64,000 nucleotides of DNA from Amyloporia xantha (Eukaryota; Basidiomycota; Agaricomycetes; Polyporales; Adustoporiaceae). Positions within the stretch are counted from its first letter, which is position 1. Every line of letters starts with the position of its first letter. The DNA is taken from positions 682,001 through 746,000 of the forward strand of contig JAYKKR010000015.1 of NCBI GenBank assembly GCA_036971615.1, read 5' to 3'. The notes under the pieces were generated by a model, which was not told the origin of the DNA, searched no databases, and saw only the letters and a list, made by a program, of their open reading frames with translations. The position numbers and the translations under genes were made by a program. Below, in pieces: positions 52,487 through 63,231 of this stretch.

Positions 52487-55400
52487 CTACAACAGCTCGA
52501 CCGTGCCCCTCCCTGCAGACGCAATAGCGACCACCTTGCTCGAGAAATCAAATGCACTTCCGCCATCATATGCAACCAAGTCAGCGTCGTCTCCTATCCA
52601 GCCCTCAACTCCAAGCAGTTTCTCCAGATTCGTCGACCCCAACGCATATGCCTCGCGTTTGTCTATGCGCCCATTCGTCTCCAGACCAGCCTGCAAGGAT
52701 CAACGGTGTTAAGAACTCGTTCGAAGACCCAAATTGAACCCGGCATACCCATGCGATATCAAACCGGGTGTTTCCCGCTTGCCACGCTTCGCGGACACCG
52801 ACCGCGACCGTGACGCCAGCATCCATCAGCGTGACGAGCGACGTATCATTTGTCAGAGGCGGGCCGGCCAGTCTGACCAGGAGGACCGTCAGCGCCGAGA
52901 TCTGCCTACGATACGAAGCACTCACATTCTACGGTTGTCCCAAGATCCAGGGAACGGCCTGACAGGATGGAGAATGACACCTACTCTTGCCTTCGCTAAA
53001 ACAAGAACTCGCATCAGTAACACCCGAAAGTAAGTCGAGATATCTCTCACCAATCTCGTCAGCGATGAGATGTGCTTCGGTCGCTCCAGAGAATACCAGT
53101 TTCATGAACGACCCTCGAGCCTGTTCGATCTCGATCTTCAATTTCAGAAGCGTTGCCATGATGTCTGCACTAGCGACATCGATGACTAGTGGAATCGCTC
53201 CCTAGAAACACGGCGCATGCTCAGCATCGCGCGAAGCAACAGGCTCATGGTACTCACTTGCGCAGCCTTCTTAAACCACTTTCCAGTCTCCGTATTCGTC
53301 GGCTCAGCGTTTAAGAGCAGTCGCCTCAACGTAGCAATCTGCGTGCTCACGCTAACCCATGCGGCGGATGAGTAGGGCGCTTGACGGCCGATCACCAAGT
53401 GTATCGCTGTGACCTCTTTGACGACCGCACCCGACTCGAGTGCATGCGCGGAGCCCGTGCGGAAGGTCACCGAGAGCCCCGCAATGATGGACGAGGGACC
53501 GGCGAATAGGTTCACCTTCTCAAGAGACGAAGTAGCATATGTCACGCCTGACCGGTACGCGATCCTTCACAGAGCGCGAAGCAAGATGTTAGAGAGCTAC
53601 AACACCATTCAAACTCAAACGAGGGCACTCACAGAGCATTTCTCGTGCCGAACTGTAGTGCATCGGCCGCACGGACCAATCCAGCCTGGTCAGCCATGAC
53701 GCTGGGCACCTCGTCCGTGAACGGGTCAAACAGCTTCCCGTCGCCCGTCGAAGGCTCGCTCGCGATCTCCTCCATGCCAAGAGGCGACCCGTACGACATG
53801 AAGCTTGGCGAGATCGAGCCTCCGTGCAGGTCCACCACCGCCCGCGCGTTGATACCGCCCAGACAGTGCTGCCCCACGCATGTGACACGCCCGCTGTCCA
53901 TGACTACATCCGCGAGCTCGGCCTCGCCGTGCACGCCGACGCCGCCGAATACTTCCTGGATGTCGTCGTCCCGTCGGACCCACAGTTCCTTCACGTTCTG
54001 GAACACGACACGCCCATCCTCCTTGATTGGGGTGAGCGGTGGGAGGCCCTCCCACTTCACCGCTGCCTCCCGCTCAACGTCCCAGTTCGGGACCTTGGGC
54101 ACTTCCTGAAATTCTTCCCCCTCCTTGCCTCTGCCCACGATGACACCCTCTTCTTCGCTGCCTACTTGAAGAATTCCGTCGATCCAGACCTTCTGGGGAG
54201 TCGCACCGAGCTGGAGTGGATGCGAGTCCCAGAGGACAACGTCGGCATCGGCGCCTTCGTGCAGGATACCGATGCGGTGGGACATACCAGCTGTGCTGGC
54301 TGGCACGGCCGTAACAGAGAGTAGTGCAAGGTGGGGTGGGAGACCTATGAGACATCCATCAGGTCACGATTGCGAAAACGTAGGGTAGAAGGTGTCCATA
54401 CCAAAGTAGTGAGCTTGTTGCGCTTCATACATCAGGTAACGGCTGTTGAGAACAGGATGGTCGGACTATATGCGTCATAAGCTTCTCTTATTCACAGCTA
54501 TATGCGCGCATTTTGGCCTACCTTCATGACCACAGGGATGCCATCGTCTGCAAGTACACGGGGAGCGAATTCAGATCCCCGGTACGACTCACGCTTGTAC
54601 CGATGGTTAGTGGCAAAAATGGCAATGGCGGGCGTCCCGCCCCATCTGGACAGGAATGAGTGGAGTGAAGGACAAGAGACGAATGTCCTTACGTTCGCTT
54701 CAGAACATCTGGTACCAGCCAGGCTTCCGACGCATGATGGAAGGACGCAATCGGAAATTGGAACTCGTTCGTGAGCTGAAGGGTGATAGCAACGTTTCAT
54801 GAGACATATCCGAGGATACGACAAGCACGTCACACATACACGAACGATATCGTCAAGGTCAACCTCCTCATAACAATGATTCGCGATCTACATGTGCGAC
54901 CCAATCAGCACCGTACTTGAATGATAATTTCCGAACAGACATTACCTTCACTCGGCCCCTCAAGACGTCCACGAGAGCCTCCCATTGAAGATTCTCCGGG
55001 TAACTTTGTCCCTCCAGCTCATTCCACAAACCTGCTTCTGCCTTCGCGCAGAAAGCGTCTTGGGCGTTTTTGATCTGTCGTGCCTCGTTGTATGCGGAGC
55101 GGAAGGACCACATAGCGTCCATGCGGTTGCCGTACCGCCGAAGGTTCTCTCCGCATGCCTGTCTGCGTAACAGCCGGAGGTATATGAGTACTCGTTGAGG
55201 CAGCGTCAGGACAGCGTCCTCACTTCAAGTGACGCCAGCGCAACGGCTGCGATGCATCAGGCTCGCTGCCGTTCAAAGTGTAGGGAGGCTCGATCACCAT
55301 CGACGTTGGCGACCTTTCGGATGTTTTGCGCAGCTTAAACATAAAGGCTTGGCCGCCTGTGGTCACACGTCCCGCCCCAGTTAGCTGGAATGCACATTCA

Positions 55401-56165
55401 ACTCGGCGACACGCACCAATGGCATTTCCGCTCCCAGGAAGGACCTGAACTGACGTAACTCCACCAGCCATAGCTAACATAAACGCATCGTCGTGTGTGT
55501 CGAAGGCATCGATGCTTCGCAGCCAAGGCAGAACGGGCCCATGTGCAGAGTTCACATCGAAAGTTCCAGCCGTGGCCGGTGCACTAAGGACACCAACGTG
55601 AGAGTGCAGGTCCACTGCGATGAAGCAACCAATACTCTATCAGCCCCATTGTGTAGCTGCCAGTATAGATGCTCTGCGCACCTAATCCAGGCGTCACCCA
55701 TGCCCCATGTGCGTCAACAACTACCATGTCCTCTGCGTTCGCATACAAGGCCTTGGGAATGTACCCAATGGCCTTGACCATACCCCCATCCATGTACAAA
55801 TCTCCGTACACAATCTCACTTCCATTTCTCGCACCCGTCCATAGCTTAGCGTTCTTGATGAGCGTCGCCTTCGTGCCTGGCTCGAACCTGTCGGAAACCG
55901 ACCTCGCCAGAAAGTTCTCTGGCGGGCCAGGAACCATACGCAGAGTAGCGCATTGGCTGAGGATCTGCTCAGCGTTCAGCGGGACGCGTTGTACCCGCGA
56001 TGCTGCATCGTGGCTGCTTGAGTAGAGGAAAGTGTTGCACGTGAGTACCGTCGCGGTCGCGACCAAGGTACACAGCGCGAGTAGAAGAGGCTTCAAGTTG
56101 CGAGGTGAACGCCTACTGACCGTGCTCGACAGCGGCAGCTCTGCAGCGAGCACCTTGCTGGCCAT
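52487..56165 (-). CDS. membrane-anchored amidohydrolase (CE9-annotated type), double-domain
   Basis: Amidohydrolase-superfamily protein, usually annotated as carbohydrate esterase family 9 in fungi; substrate unknown. ATG at 56165 (MASKVLAAELPLSSTVSR); TM helix about residues 24-46 (LKPLLLALCTLVATATVLT), so probably a type II membrane protein. First half: ATLIKNAKLWTGARNGSE, VVVDAHGAWVTPGL, VDLHSHVGV (HxH metal motif), AGGVTSVQVLPGSGNAIG, then NHCYEEVDLDDIVR, LADDGIPVVMK, SDHPVL, AHYFGLPPHLALLSVTAVPA (an intron removes an apparent stop near 54.36 kb), GADADVVLWDSHPLQLGATP. Second half repeats the plan: ELWVRRDDDI, VVDLHGGSISPSFMSYGSPL, YRSGVTYATSS, VASADIMATLLKLKIE, LMDAGVTVAVGV, DDADLVAYDGG. 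Stop TAG at 52487-52489. Confidence 0.88.
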
Positions 56166-56524
56166 GACTGTCGGGATGAGGGTTGGATAAGCAGGGCCAG
56201 TATATAAGGAGTCCCTACATGTGGGCACGCGCCGGCACTGAATGAGTCTCCGGCCGCGAGATTGACGTCTTGCGTACGCGAGGCGTTCCTTTTCTTAACA
56301 CGCATGCACTCATGACTGCAACCAATGCAACCCGGAATGAAACACTCTCCAACTTGCACGTCCATCTGCGTTTGAGGACGTGTAGGGGCTAGCATTTCTG
56401 TACTCGCAGAGAGGCAAAAGTCGACCTTATCGCCTCAATGTCACGTGCCCTATAAGGGACGGTATGTTTTCCAGATTTCTGAGCGGATCGATACAGGAGG
56501 GTTGCAAACGCCATTAGGTACCAT
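56166..56524. other. intergenic region, nothing recognised
   Basis: 359 bp between two minus-strand genes; upstream DNA of the amidohydrolase. Confidence 0.5.
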
Positions 56525-56890
56525 CTAGACGACACCGACGCCCAAAAGTGCGGCACTGCTTTTGATACCACGACCTCGGGCAGCGGCAAGGCTGATCGCG
56601 ACACAACTCAACAGAAAACCGGTGAACCTGGGAGGGCAACATTCGAACAAAAGCTCGCCACACTGCAGAGGCGAGAGGACATACCTGAAGAAGGCGACGC
56701 GCGAAAGGGAACGTTCCTCGAATGTGGTACGTGAGGAGGAAAAGATTGAACGGAGAACGGCAGGCGTCACGGGGATGCGACTGGATTTGCCGGTGGGTGT
56801 GCCTGGTTGTTGGCCGGAATAAGGATCGCTAAGATTAACGTTGGCCGGGGTAGCCGTGACTGACGATGATGTCGACGAAAGATTGCTCAT
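56525..56890 (-). CDS. small membrane protein of unknown function
   Basis: Not recognised. ATG at 56890 (MSNLSSTSSSVTATPANV), stop TAG at 56525-56527, about 102 residues after removing a 57-bp intron (donor gtatgt, acceptor cccag) that joins SLSRVAFFR to FTGFLLSCVAISLAAARG. A Ser/Thr-rich N-terminus is followed by one hydrophobic helix and a short Gly/Val tail. The frame stays open upstream of the chosen ATG. A phase-0 splice (donor gtgcgc near 57.11 kb, acceptor ctgcag) would add an exon starting MERSKPVDLGTAAASERAW at 57177, then RAGTEAAKKGALKPRDAW. Which start is used is open. Confidence 0.5.
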   Translation of the reverse strand: MSNLSSTSSSVTATPANVNLSDPYSGQQPGTPTGKSSRIPVTPAVLRSIFSSSRTTFEERSLSRVAFFRYVLSPLQCGELLFECCPPRFTGFLLSCVAISLAAARGRGIKSSAALLGVGVV

Positions 56891-57468
56891 CGTTGGACGC
56901 GCTGAGCAGGAGGTAAGAGGCAGATGGTGGTGGCTCAAGAAAGCGATCGTCCCTCGGCGACCGACGATCAACCGAGCGGTGATCACCGTAGTGGTGACCG
57001 CATCCGCCAGTCTCCAGGCGTCTCTAGGCTTGAGGGCACCCTTCTTGGCTGCTTCAGTACCAGCTCGCTGCAGAGAACGTACTCAAAGCGTCTAGGAAAG
57101 CTGGAACAGCGCACCAAGGTCCAAGCACGTTCAGAGGCCGCCGCAGTGCCCAGGTCAACGGGTTTGCTGCGCTCCATTGTGCATGCGCCTCGAACTTGAC
57201 ACTCATCTGTATGCCTCCTGTTAGATCTCGACAATGGGGCAGCTTACCTTCTCGCAATATATAGCCGGAACTCTGCCAGAGACTTCCCGCACCTGGACAA
57301 AGCTACGAGTGGCTCGATGTTCATCGGCATGACCGCTGAGCATTCTGCCTTACTGCATATATCAAAGCAGTGACCTTTTTAGCCACAGTCAAAGCCGCCC
57401 CTCGTCTTATGAATCTCATTCTCTTCCTATCTGTACTATAGCCAACCTGCACTCTGTGATTCAGGGCC
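56891..57468. other. divergent intergenic region, possibly with an upstream exon
   Basis: 578 bp between the small membrane protein and the LRR gene. It may contain the extra minus-strand exon near 57113-57177 described for the small protein. Otherwise nothing recognised. Confidence 0.4.
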
Positions 57469-58991
57469 ATGAGCTTCTTCACGCGTCTCCCGCTAACTCA
57501 AGAATCTTGTTACGAGGTAATTCACCTACAGCTCACCCGCAGTGAAGAGGATGAAATCATAGACGACGACCTCGCTCACATTCTGCCATGGTGTCCCAAT
57601 ATCGAATCTGTGCATCTCACCGGCGTGCCCGACCTCACGGATCGCACAGTCGTATCATTAGCCCATACCGCGCCTCATCTCATAGAACTCGACATCTCAG
57701 GATGCACGCAGGTGACAGACACCGCTATCCTCGAGCTCGCTGCGGTATCGACGGATTTGGAGGTAGTGAAGCTGAACGGTCTGTCAACACTGACAGACCC
57801 TTCAATATCTGCCCTAGCCAGATCCCTGACTCATCTGTCTGAGCTAGAGCTCTGTGATCTGCCCCTTCTCACCGCGGTCTCTGTTCGGGACATCTGGACA
57901 TTCTCCACCAAGCTGACACGCCTGAAATTGGCGCACTGTGTGCACCTCACCGACAAGGCATTTCCGTATTCGCCACTCCGTGCGTCGCAAGCAACAAGTG
58001 CGAGAGGCCCGAGCGTCACCCTTTCGGCGTCTCCGGCGGTCGAGAACCCCCGCTCTTCCACCGGCACCCGACCGCCAACTTGGCTCGACAGCCTCCCGCC
58101 ACTCATATTCTCTTCAGCTCACAAGCTGTCTGGGCTTCGCTTGCTCGATGTGAGCTATTGCATCAAATTAACGGATACGGCTATCACTGGAATCGTCGCC
58201 CATGCGCCCCGTCTTCAGCATTTGAACCTATCGGGATGCATGGCGCTCACGGATAGTGCAGCTCAAGCCGTGGCCTCGCTCGGCATGTACCTCAGCGTGC
58301 TTACGATGGCACACGTCGAGCAGCTCACGGACCGTGGCATTGTGGGCATCGTGCGCGCCTGTACCCGCCTGAAGTCGGTGGATGTGAGCTGTAAGGAATT
58401 TGTTTTGTTCTCAAGAGATAATAATACACATCGCTGACAACCCTCTTTCTAACAGTTAATTCCCGCCTGACGGACCTCGCCGTTCTAGAGCTCGCGACTC
58501 TTCCGCAACTGCAGCGGCTTTCTATTGTGGGGCTTTCGCATGCGACGGATAATGCGATTCTCTTCCTTGCGGAGCAGACACCTACTCTCGAGCGCCTACA
58601 TCTCTCACGGTGTAGACATGTCTCGCTGGATGCAATTCACGTCTTGATGCGTAAGCTGCCCAAGCTCGAGCATCTCAGTGCATCAGGGGTGCCCGCATTG
58701 AAGCGAGTGGGTGTAGAACGCTTCTCGGAACGTCCGCCGCAGGTGAGTGCGATTCGAATTTGTCGCGTTCTCCAGATTCGATCGATAACCCTCTGCATCC
58801 GCTTGTTCCCTAAACTCATTCATTGACAGGATTACAACACCCGCAAGCAAGGCATCTATCGCGTCTTCCGTGGCGAGAACATAGCCTCACTCGGGAAGTT
58901 CCTTAGCAAAGAGCAGGCGCGCCGTCGTGAGGCGGAGCAGAAGAACATCATATTCGTGCCCAGAGCCGATGATGGTGAGGAACTGTACTAG
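57469..58991 (+). CDS. Grr1-like leucine-rich-repeat protein, no F-box seen
   Basis: LRR protein of the Grr1/AMN1 type (Cys-containing repeats). ATG at 57469 (MSFFTRLPLTQESCYEVI), about 480 residues, stop TAG at 58989-58991. At least ten LRRs, for example LIELDISGCTQVTDTAILEL, LRLLDVSYCIKLTDTAITGI, LQHLNLSGCMALTDSAAQAV, LERLHLSRCRHVSLDAIHVL. Introns: about 58392-58455 (joins SVDVS to FNSRLTDLAVLELATL) and 58750-58828 (joins PPQ to DYNTRKQGIYRVFRGENIA). Grr1-like proteins normally have an F-box before the repeats; none is in this frame, so either an upstream exon was missed or this is an F-box-less relative. An AG acceptor-like ttcag sits just before the ATG. Confidence 0.85.
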
Positions 58992-59606
58992 GGGGATACG
59001 GTGTTGTTTATGGTGTCACTGATCGAAGGTACGGCCTTCTATGTGCTCCACATTATATAACTATTGACATGTGGAGTCGTACCCCCTTGCTTACTATTCA
59101 GATGAACCTGATATATTCTTTTGTATCAGTCTTCTCAGCTGTGTCAATAAGCACTGGCTCTTTCACATATCGTTATCTACCTTCTATTCGTCTAGCCTCG
59201 TGTCCGTTCTCCCCCGTTTATGCATACTCTATCATTCACGTACGTACATGCGTATCTTTAACCCCACGCCGTGTTTTATACCCTTAGACATAGCTTCGAT
59301 TGGTAGCTGTCATTATCTGCTTGTGTTCTTCGAGATACTGATCCTGCCAGTATGTAATTCTTCTTGACATTTCTCAGAAGCGTTTCTTAATAAACTGTAG
59401 CGTCACATCAAGGACCCTCAATACACGTACCTTGACCGTGCCGTGTAAGCTCGCGCGCGACGTAGACCCTGCCGCTCCAAGCAATTCAGACCGATGGACA
59501 CAGTTATTACACCCCGGGCATGTTCTATCGCTGCTCAGAACCGCGTGTGAATATATTGGGAGGATTGCTATAACCAGATCTATAGATCGCAGTGCCTGAA
59601 TGCGTT

Positions 59607-60225
59607 ATGATCGGGATTGGGGAAGTTCAGAGTCTTCAGACTAGTGTGGTACAAGCGAACCAAGAACAATTGAATGAGCTATGTGCCTCACCAGATTCCG
59701 ACTGCATAGGGCAGGCTAACCACGGCGAAAGCGTGTCGGCGATGTCAATAGTAAGTATAACTCAGGTCTGAAAAGGACTGGCTTGACTCATTGTGCCAAT
59801 CACGTTATAACTGCAATATTGTACCACCGTACCCGTACCAGGGGCAACGCCAAGGCGCACACAGGCCACTCTGCAGCGACCAAGAGGTCGCACTTGCTGC
59901 ATGATCTCCCGTATGGGTTTCACGGATATCTGTGTCCCCCGGCCTGTTCCAGGACATTTCAACCACATCGCGATAACCGGCGAAGCGAGGTATGCGTCAT
60001 CGCAGTGGTGATGACACTGCAAGCGATGTCGGCGGAGAACTGAACGGACGTTGTGAGCCTGAGACCGTGAGCGAATATGCTACGACTCGCCAGGAGGTCT
60101 CGGAGCAGAACGTACCGCGGCGAGACTCGTGTTTACCGCGCAAACGTAGCCTCGGACACGAAGACCAGGAGCGCTATTCGCCTCCAGTTCGGTCGGTGTT
60201 GCGTAATGGGCGGCCTTGCAATTGA
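59607..60225 (+). CDS. tentative small polar protein, splicing unresolved
   Basis: First exon from ATG 59607 (MIGIGEVQSLQTSVVQAN) to SVSAMSI, followed directly by a perfect donor gtaagt at 59752. A later frame ending at 60225 is also protein-like (EYATTRQEVSEQNVPRRDS, SCLPRKRSLGHEDQERYSPP, ending NGRPCN). I could not find a splice path that keeps all parts in frame without a very short intron, so this may be two chance frames or a broken gene. No family recognised. Confidence 0.25.
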
Positions 60226-60712
60226 CAAACAATGAGTAATAGCTCTGGAACCTGTCGTCTTCGAATTCGCGTCATGTCGTCCTGCCATGAGCATCTCTAC
60301 GCATCAGGCATATGGCAGACAGTATCTGCGAATAAATACCCATGAGCGTCCCAGCAACATGCCTGTGTGCGCGCTTGCATTTTGTGTCGTACTGGAGCGT
60401 CTTTGTGATATGGTAGTACGCGCGGTGAGATGAACGTGTATTTGCTTCGCGTTTCAAGTACCTCAGCGCGCCATGCTCGTATGGAAGAAACATAGTGCAG
60501 TTCAGGTGTGCTCGATGGATTGGAATTCGGTTCCGAACCGTGGAGGTTGCATCAGTATTTCGATGTACGAGCTCCGGCATCAATCTACCGCAAAAGTCAA
60601 ATCCGATCGACACGGTCTGAAGTCAACATATACGGTAGAAGCACTAGAGAGCAGCTCAGCTCTCGAATAAATTGTTTTAACAGGAATACCTTTCGTGCAG
60701 GATATTTCCAAA

Positions 60713-60762
60713 TCGGGGACTGCCTATGGCCCACTCGGGGACTGCCTATGGCCCACTCGGGA
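60713..60762. repeat. 22-bp tandem repeat, 2.3 copies
   Basis: Unit of 22 bp (starts tcggggactgcctatggc) present twice without mismatch at 60713-60734 and 60735-60756, followed by a 6-bp partial third copy. Confidence 0.9.
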
Positions 60763-63231
60763 TCAAACTGATGGACTTGGAGCAGTCATAATATTGGCTC
60801 CACGCTATGAACAACAGAGCTAATCGGTAGACGAAACGCAGTTCAAGGTAAACCCCAGGAGCTCGAACACTTAAGATCTACCGGCAGCCACTAATCACAG
60901 GCAACAAAGCGACTGCCAAACAGACAAGAACGCTAGCAGACCAGACACCCAGCGGCCAGACGAGGAATGGAGAACGGGTGTGTATCGATGATATCGCACG
61001 TTCAACGCGAGACTCGGCACATGGGTTTCAGATGGTGCGCGTTTCGTCGGACAGACTACTAGTGGCTGCATGACTGATGACACTATCCGGGCGTATGTCT
61101 GAGATCCGCTCCGGGTCAAGGGCTTGTGCTAGACAGAAGAGGGGAGTATTGCACGCAAGGAGGAGGTTAGACTGCTGGACGGTGTACGTACTTGTTGAAG
61201 CACGGGTGAAGAGGCGCGCGTCAGCGATCTAAGCGGAAGAAGGGAGGGATCCAAACGGGAATGAAGCGGCGGGCGGGCAGAGCAGCTGGACAACAAAGCA
61301 CGTTCATGGAGGCGCGCGGTGGTGAGAACGCAAGCGTGATGTTGTGCTACATTGGGTGTAGGGGTATGTACGTGATCGACCACCGTACCCTCGCGCAGCG
61401 TGCACTTTGCAGATATCTCAGACAAGCCGTGCAGCCAAGGACCACTCGGACAATGTTTGCACCGAGAGCCGGATGTACGCCGAGTCTGTCGATGTCCGAG
61501 GCTGCATTGCGCTGGAATCGTGGAGTGGGTATGGGGGTTATAGGCAAGCTGACATACCGATGTACTCATGGCCGATTCTCTGATAATGATCGTGTATCGA
61601 GAGAAATCAGCGAAAGCATCGGCATCAGGGCTTACCTTTCTTATCCAAATGGTCCGAGTCCTGGCATTTGGTTAGTGTGTGGCCAGCCTCGAGGCGGGGC
61701 AGTCTGACTGTGATCATGAGCGTTGACAGATGAATGCTGGGTGGTGCATGCCCGCCGTGGCCGATGATATCATGGCCGGGGGACGATGAGTGAAGCGGCC
61801 CAGGAAAATGCGAACAGAAATGTGAAGGGTTGGCTTTTATACACGGCAGGGGGACATGCAGCTACCGTGCATGCTTGGGCTTATCTCGGCTGTTGAGCGT
61901 AGCCTTGTGGTGGACTGATGAGGGCGGCGTGATGAAGCCGCGAAGAGAGGAACTGCGTGTCAACGGACAAAGTCTATCAGGATGGCTGGTTCTGCGCCTG
62001 ATGGACACAAATGGAGGTTAGCGTGAGGGTTGCCGGAAACGGACTAGGGCGATAGCGTGCAGCGAAGTAAGTGTGAAGAAGGCGATGGCTTCGTTCGAAT
62101 ACAAATATGGGTGAGATCGTTATTATGGGCGTCTGTCGCGTGTGCGGCCCGGAGCTGGAAATAGCAGAGCGTCATCGCGTCGGCGTCAGCAATATTGTCA
62201 GCCAAGAACCGCAAGCACGCCGGCCGACAAGACATACTGGCAGCGAGGAGGGTGTGGACGAATAGCTCGGGGAAGGCTGGGAGGATTGCATGCGGAGGAA
62301 AAGATGGAGAAGAGGACGGCATATGGCCTCCAACGAAGGAGACGCCCATCTGCCAGACGTCGCCGCCGCGTCGGCGAGAGGGCATTTAGCTCCGAGACGC
62401 GCGTAGCCACTGCGCCGCCCTGACACGAACGTGTTCACAAGCCGCCCGTGCACCAGCCACACTCCTTCTGACCCTACAGTCGCCAGGATGTGCACATAGT
62501 TCTCTCAATTCCAAGGCCCTGGTCGCCAGTAGAAACGTGCATGCCACAATTGCTCCCGGTTTTATTCTGTCTTTCACTCGCTTTCCGGTTCTTTGTATCC
62601 AGTTATAACCCCGCCGCCTCTAGCCAGGCCGCTTGCTCCACGCCGTTCAAGCCGCCTGTCCTTTCAATCGATACCCTTAGATATTAGACCACTCCCTCCT
62701 GCCACCACTGCGCGCCCTGGCTTGCGCCCATCCGGACCACCACCCGACTCTGCGCGGTCTTGCGAAAAGGAAGCCACCGAAGATCTGCTCTATCTCAGCC
62801 AACATATCTCGCACTGCCCTCTCGGACTCTTATCTGCCAAGCTCGGGCCACACCCAATCGCAACCGAAACACACCGAGCAGCTATTCCTTGTTGCTGCAC
62901 ACACGGGGCTGACGAGATCACACACCCTGTTGCTCTCTTCCGTCCTGACCACCCCTCCTGACCGTCTTCTCACCGGCCCTGCTTTCACCTATCTGTGCTT
63001 TCAGCAGCACCTACCCCGCATTGCAGTCCACCCCACCCCCACTTTTCCCCCCTTCATATCCCGTCCGTCCGGCTCTAATACTGTAAATCTCACCGTTTTC
63101 TCAGCTCTCTAGTCGGTCTACATCACGAAGCGTCCCATTGTGTCCATTCATTCCCCATTCCCGACAGCCTTCTGCTCCCACTACGCCGCTCCGTCCATTT
63201 GCCATCGCAACGTGTGTTGTCCACAACGTCT

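Larger units (their letters stand above)
58992..63231. other. 4.2-kb region without a recognised gene
   Basis: The longest gene-poor stretch in the window. Contains the 3' flank of the LRR gene, one tentative small gene (59607-60225), a 22-bp tandem repeat at 60713-60756, and from about 62.5 kb a pyrimidine-rich leader typical of fungal promoters and 5' UTRs. Other frames overlap on both strands without motifs. An unannotated long non-coding transcript would fit but nothing in the sequence proves it. Confidence 0.45.

Noticed and set aside
54340..54420. Stop codon after MDTFYPTFSQS in the amidohydrolase
   Set aside because: Donor gtatgg after HYF-G and acceptor ctcatag give AHYFGLPPHLALLSVTAV, the family's normal sequence; ordinary intron.
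61129..61707. Overlapping ~147-codon frames on both strands
   Set aside because: Both are low-information, GC-driven open frames with no motifs; neither is convincing.
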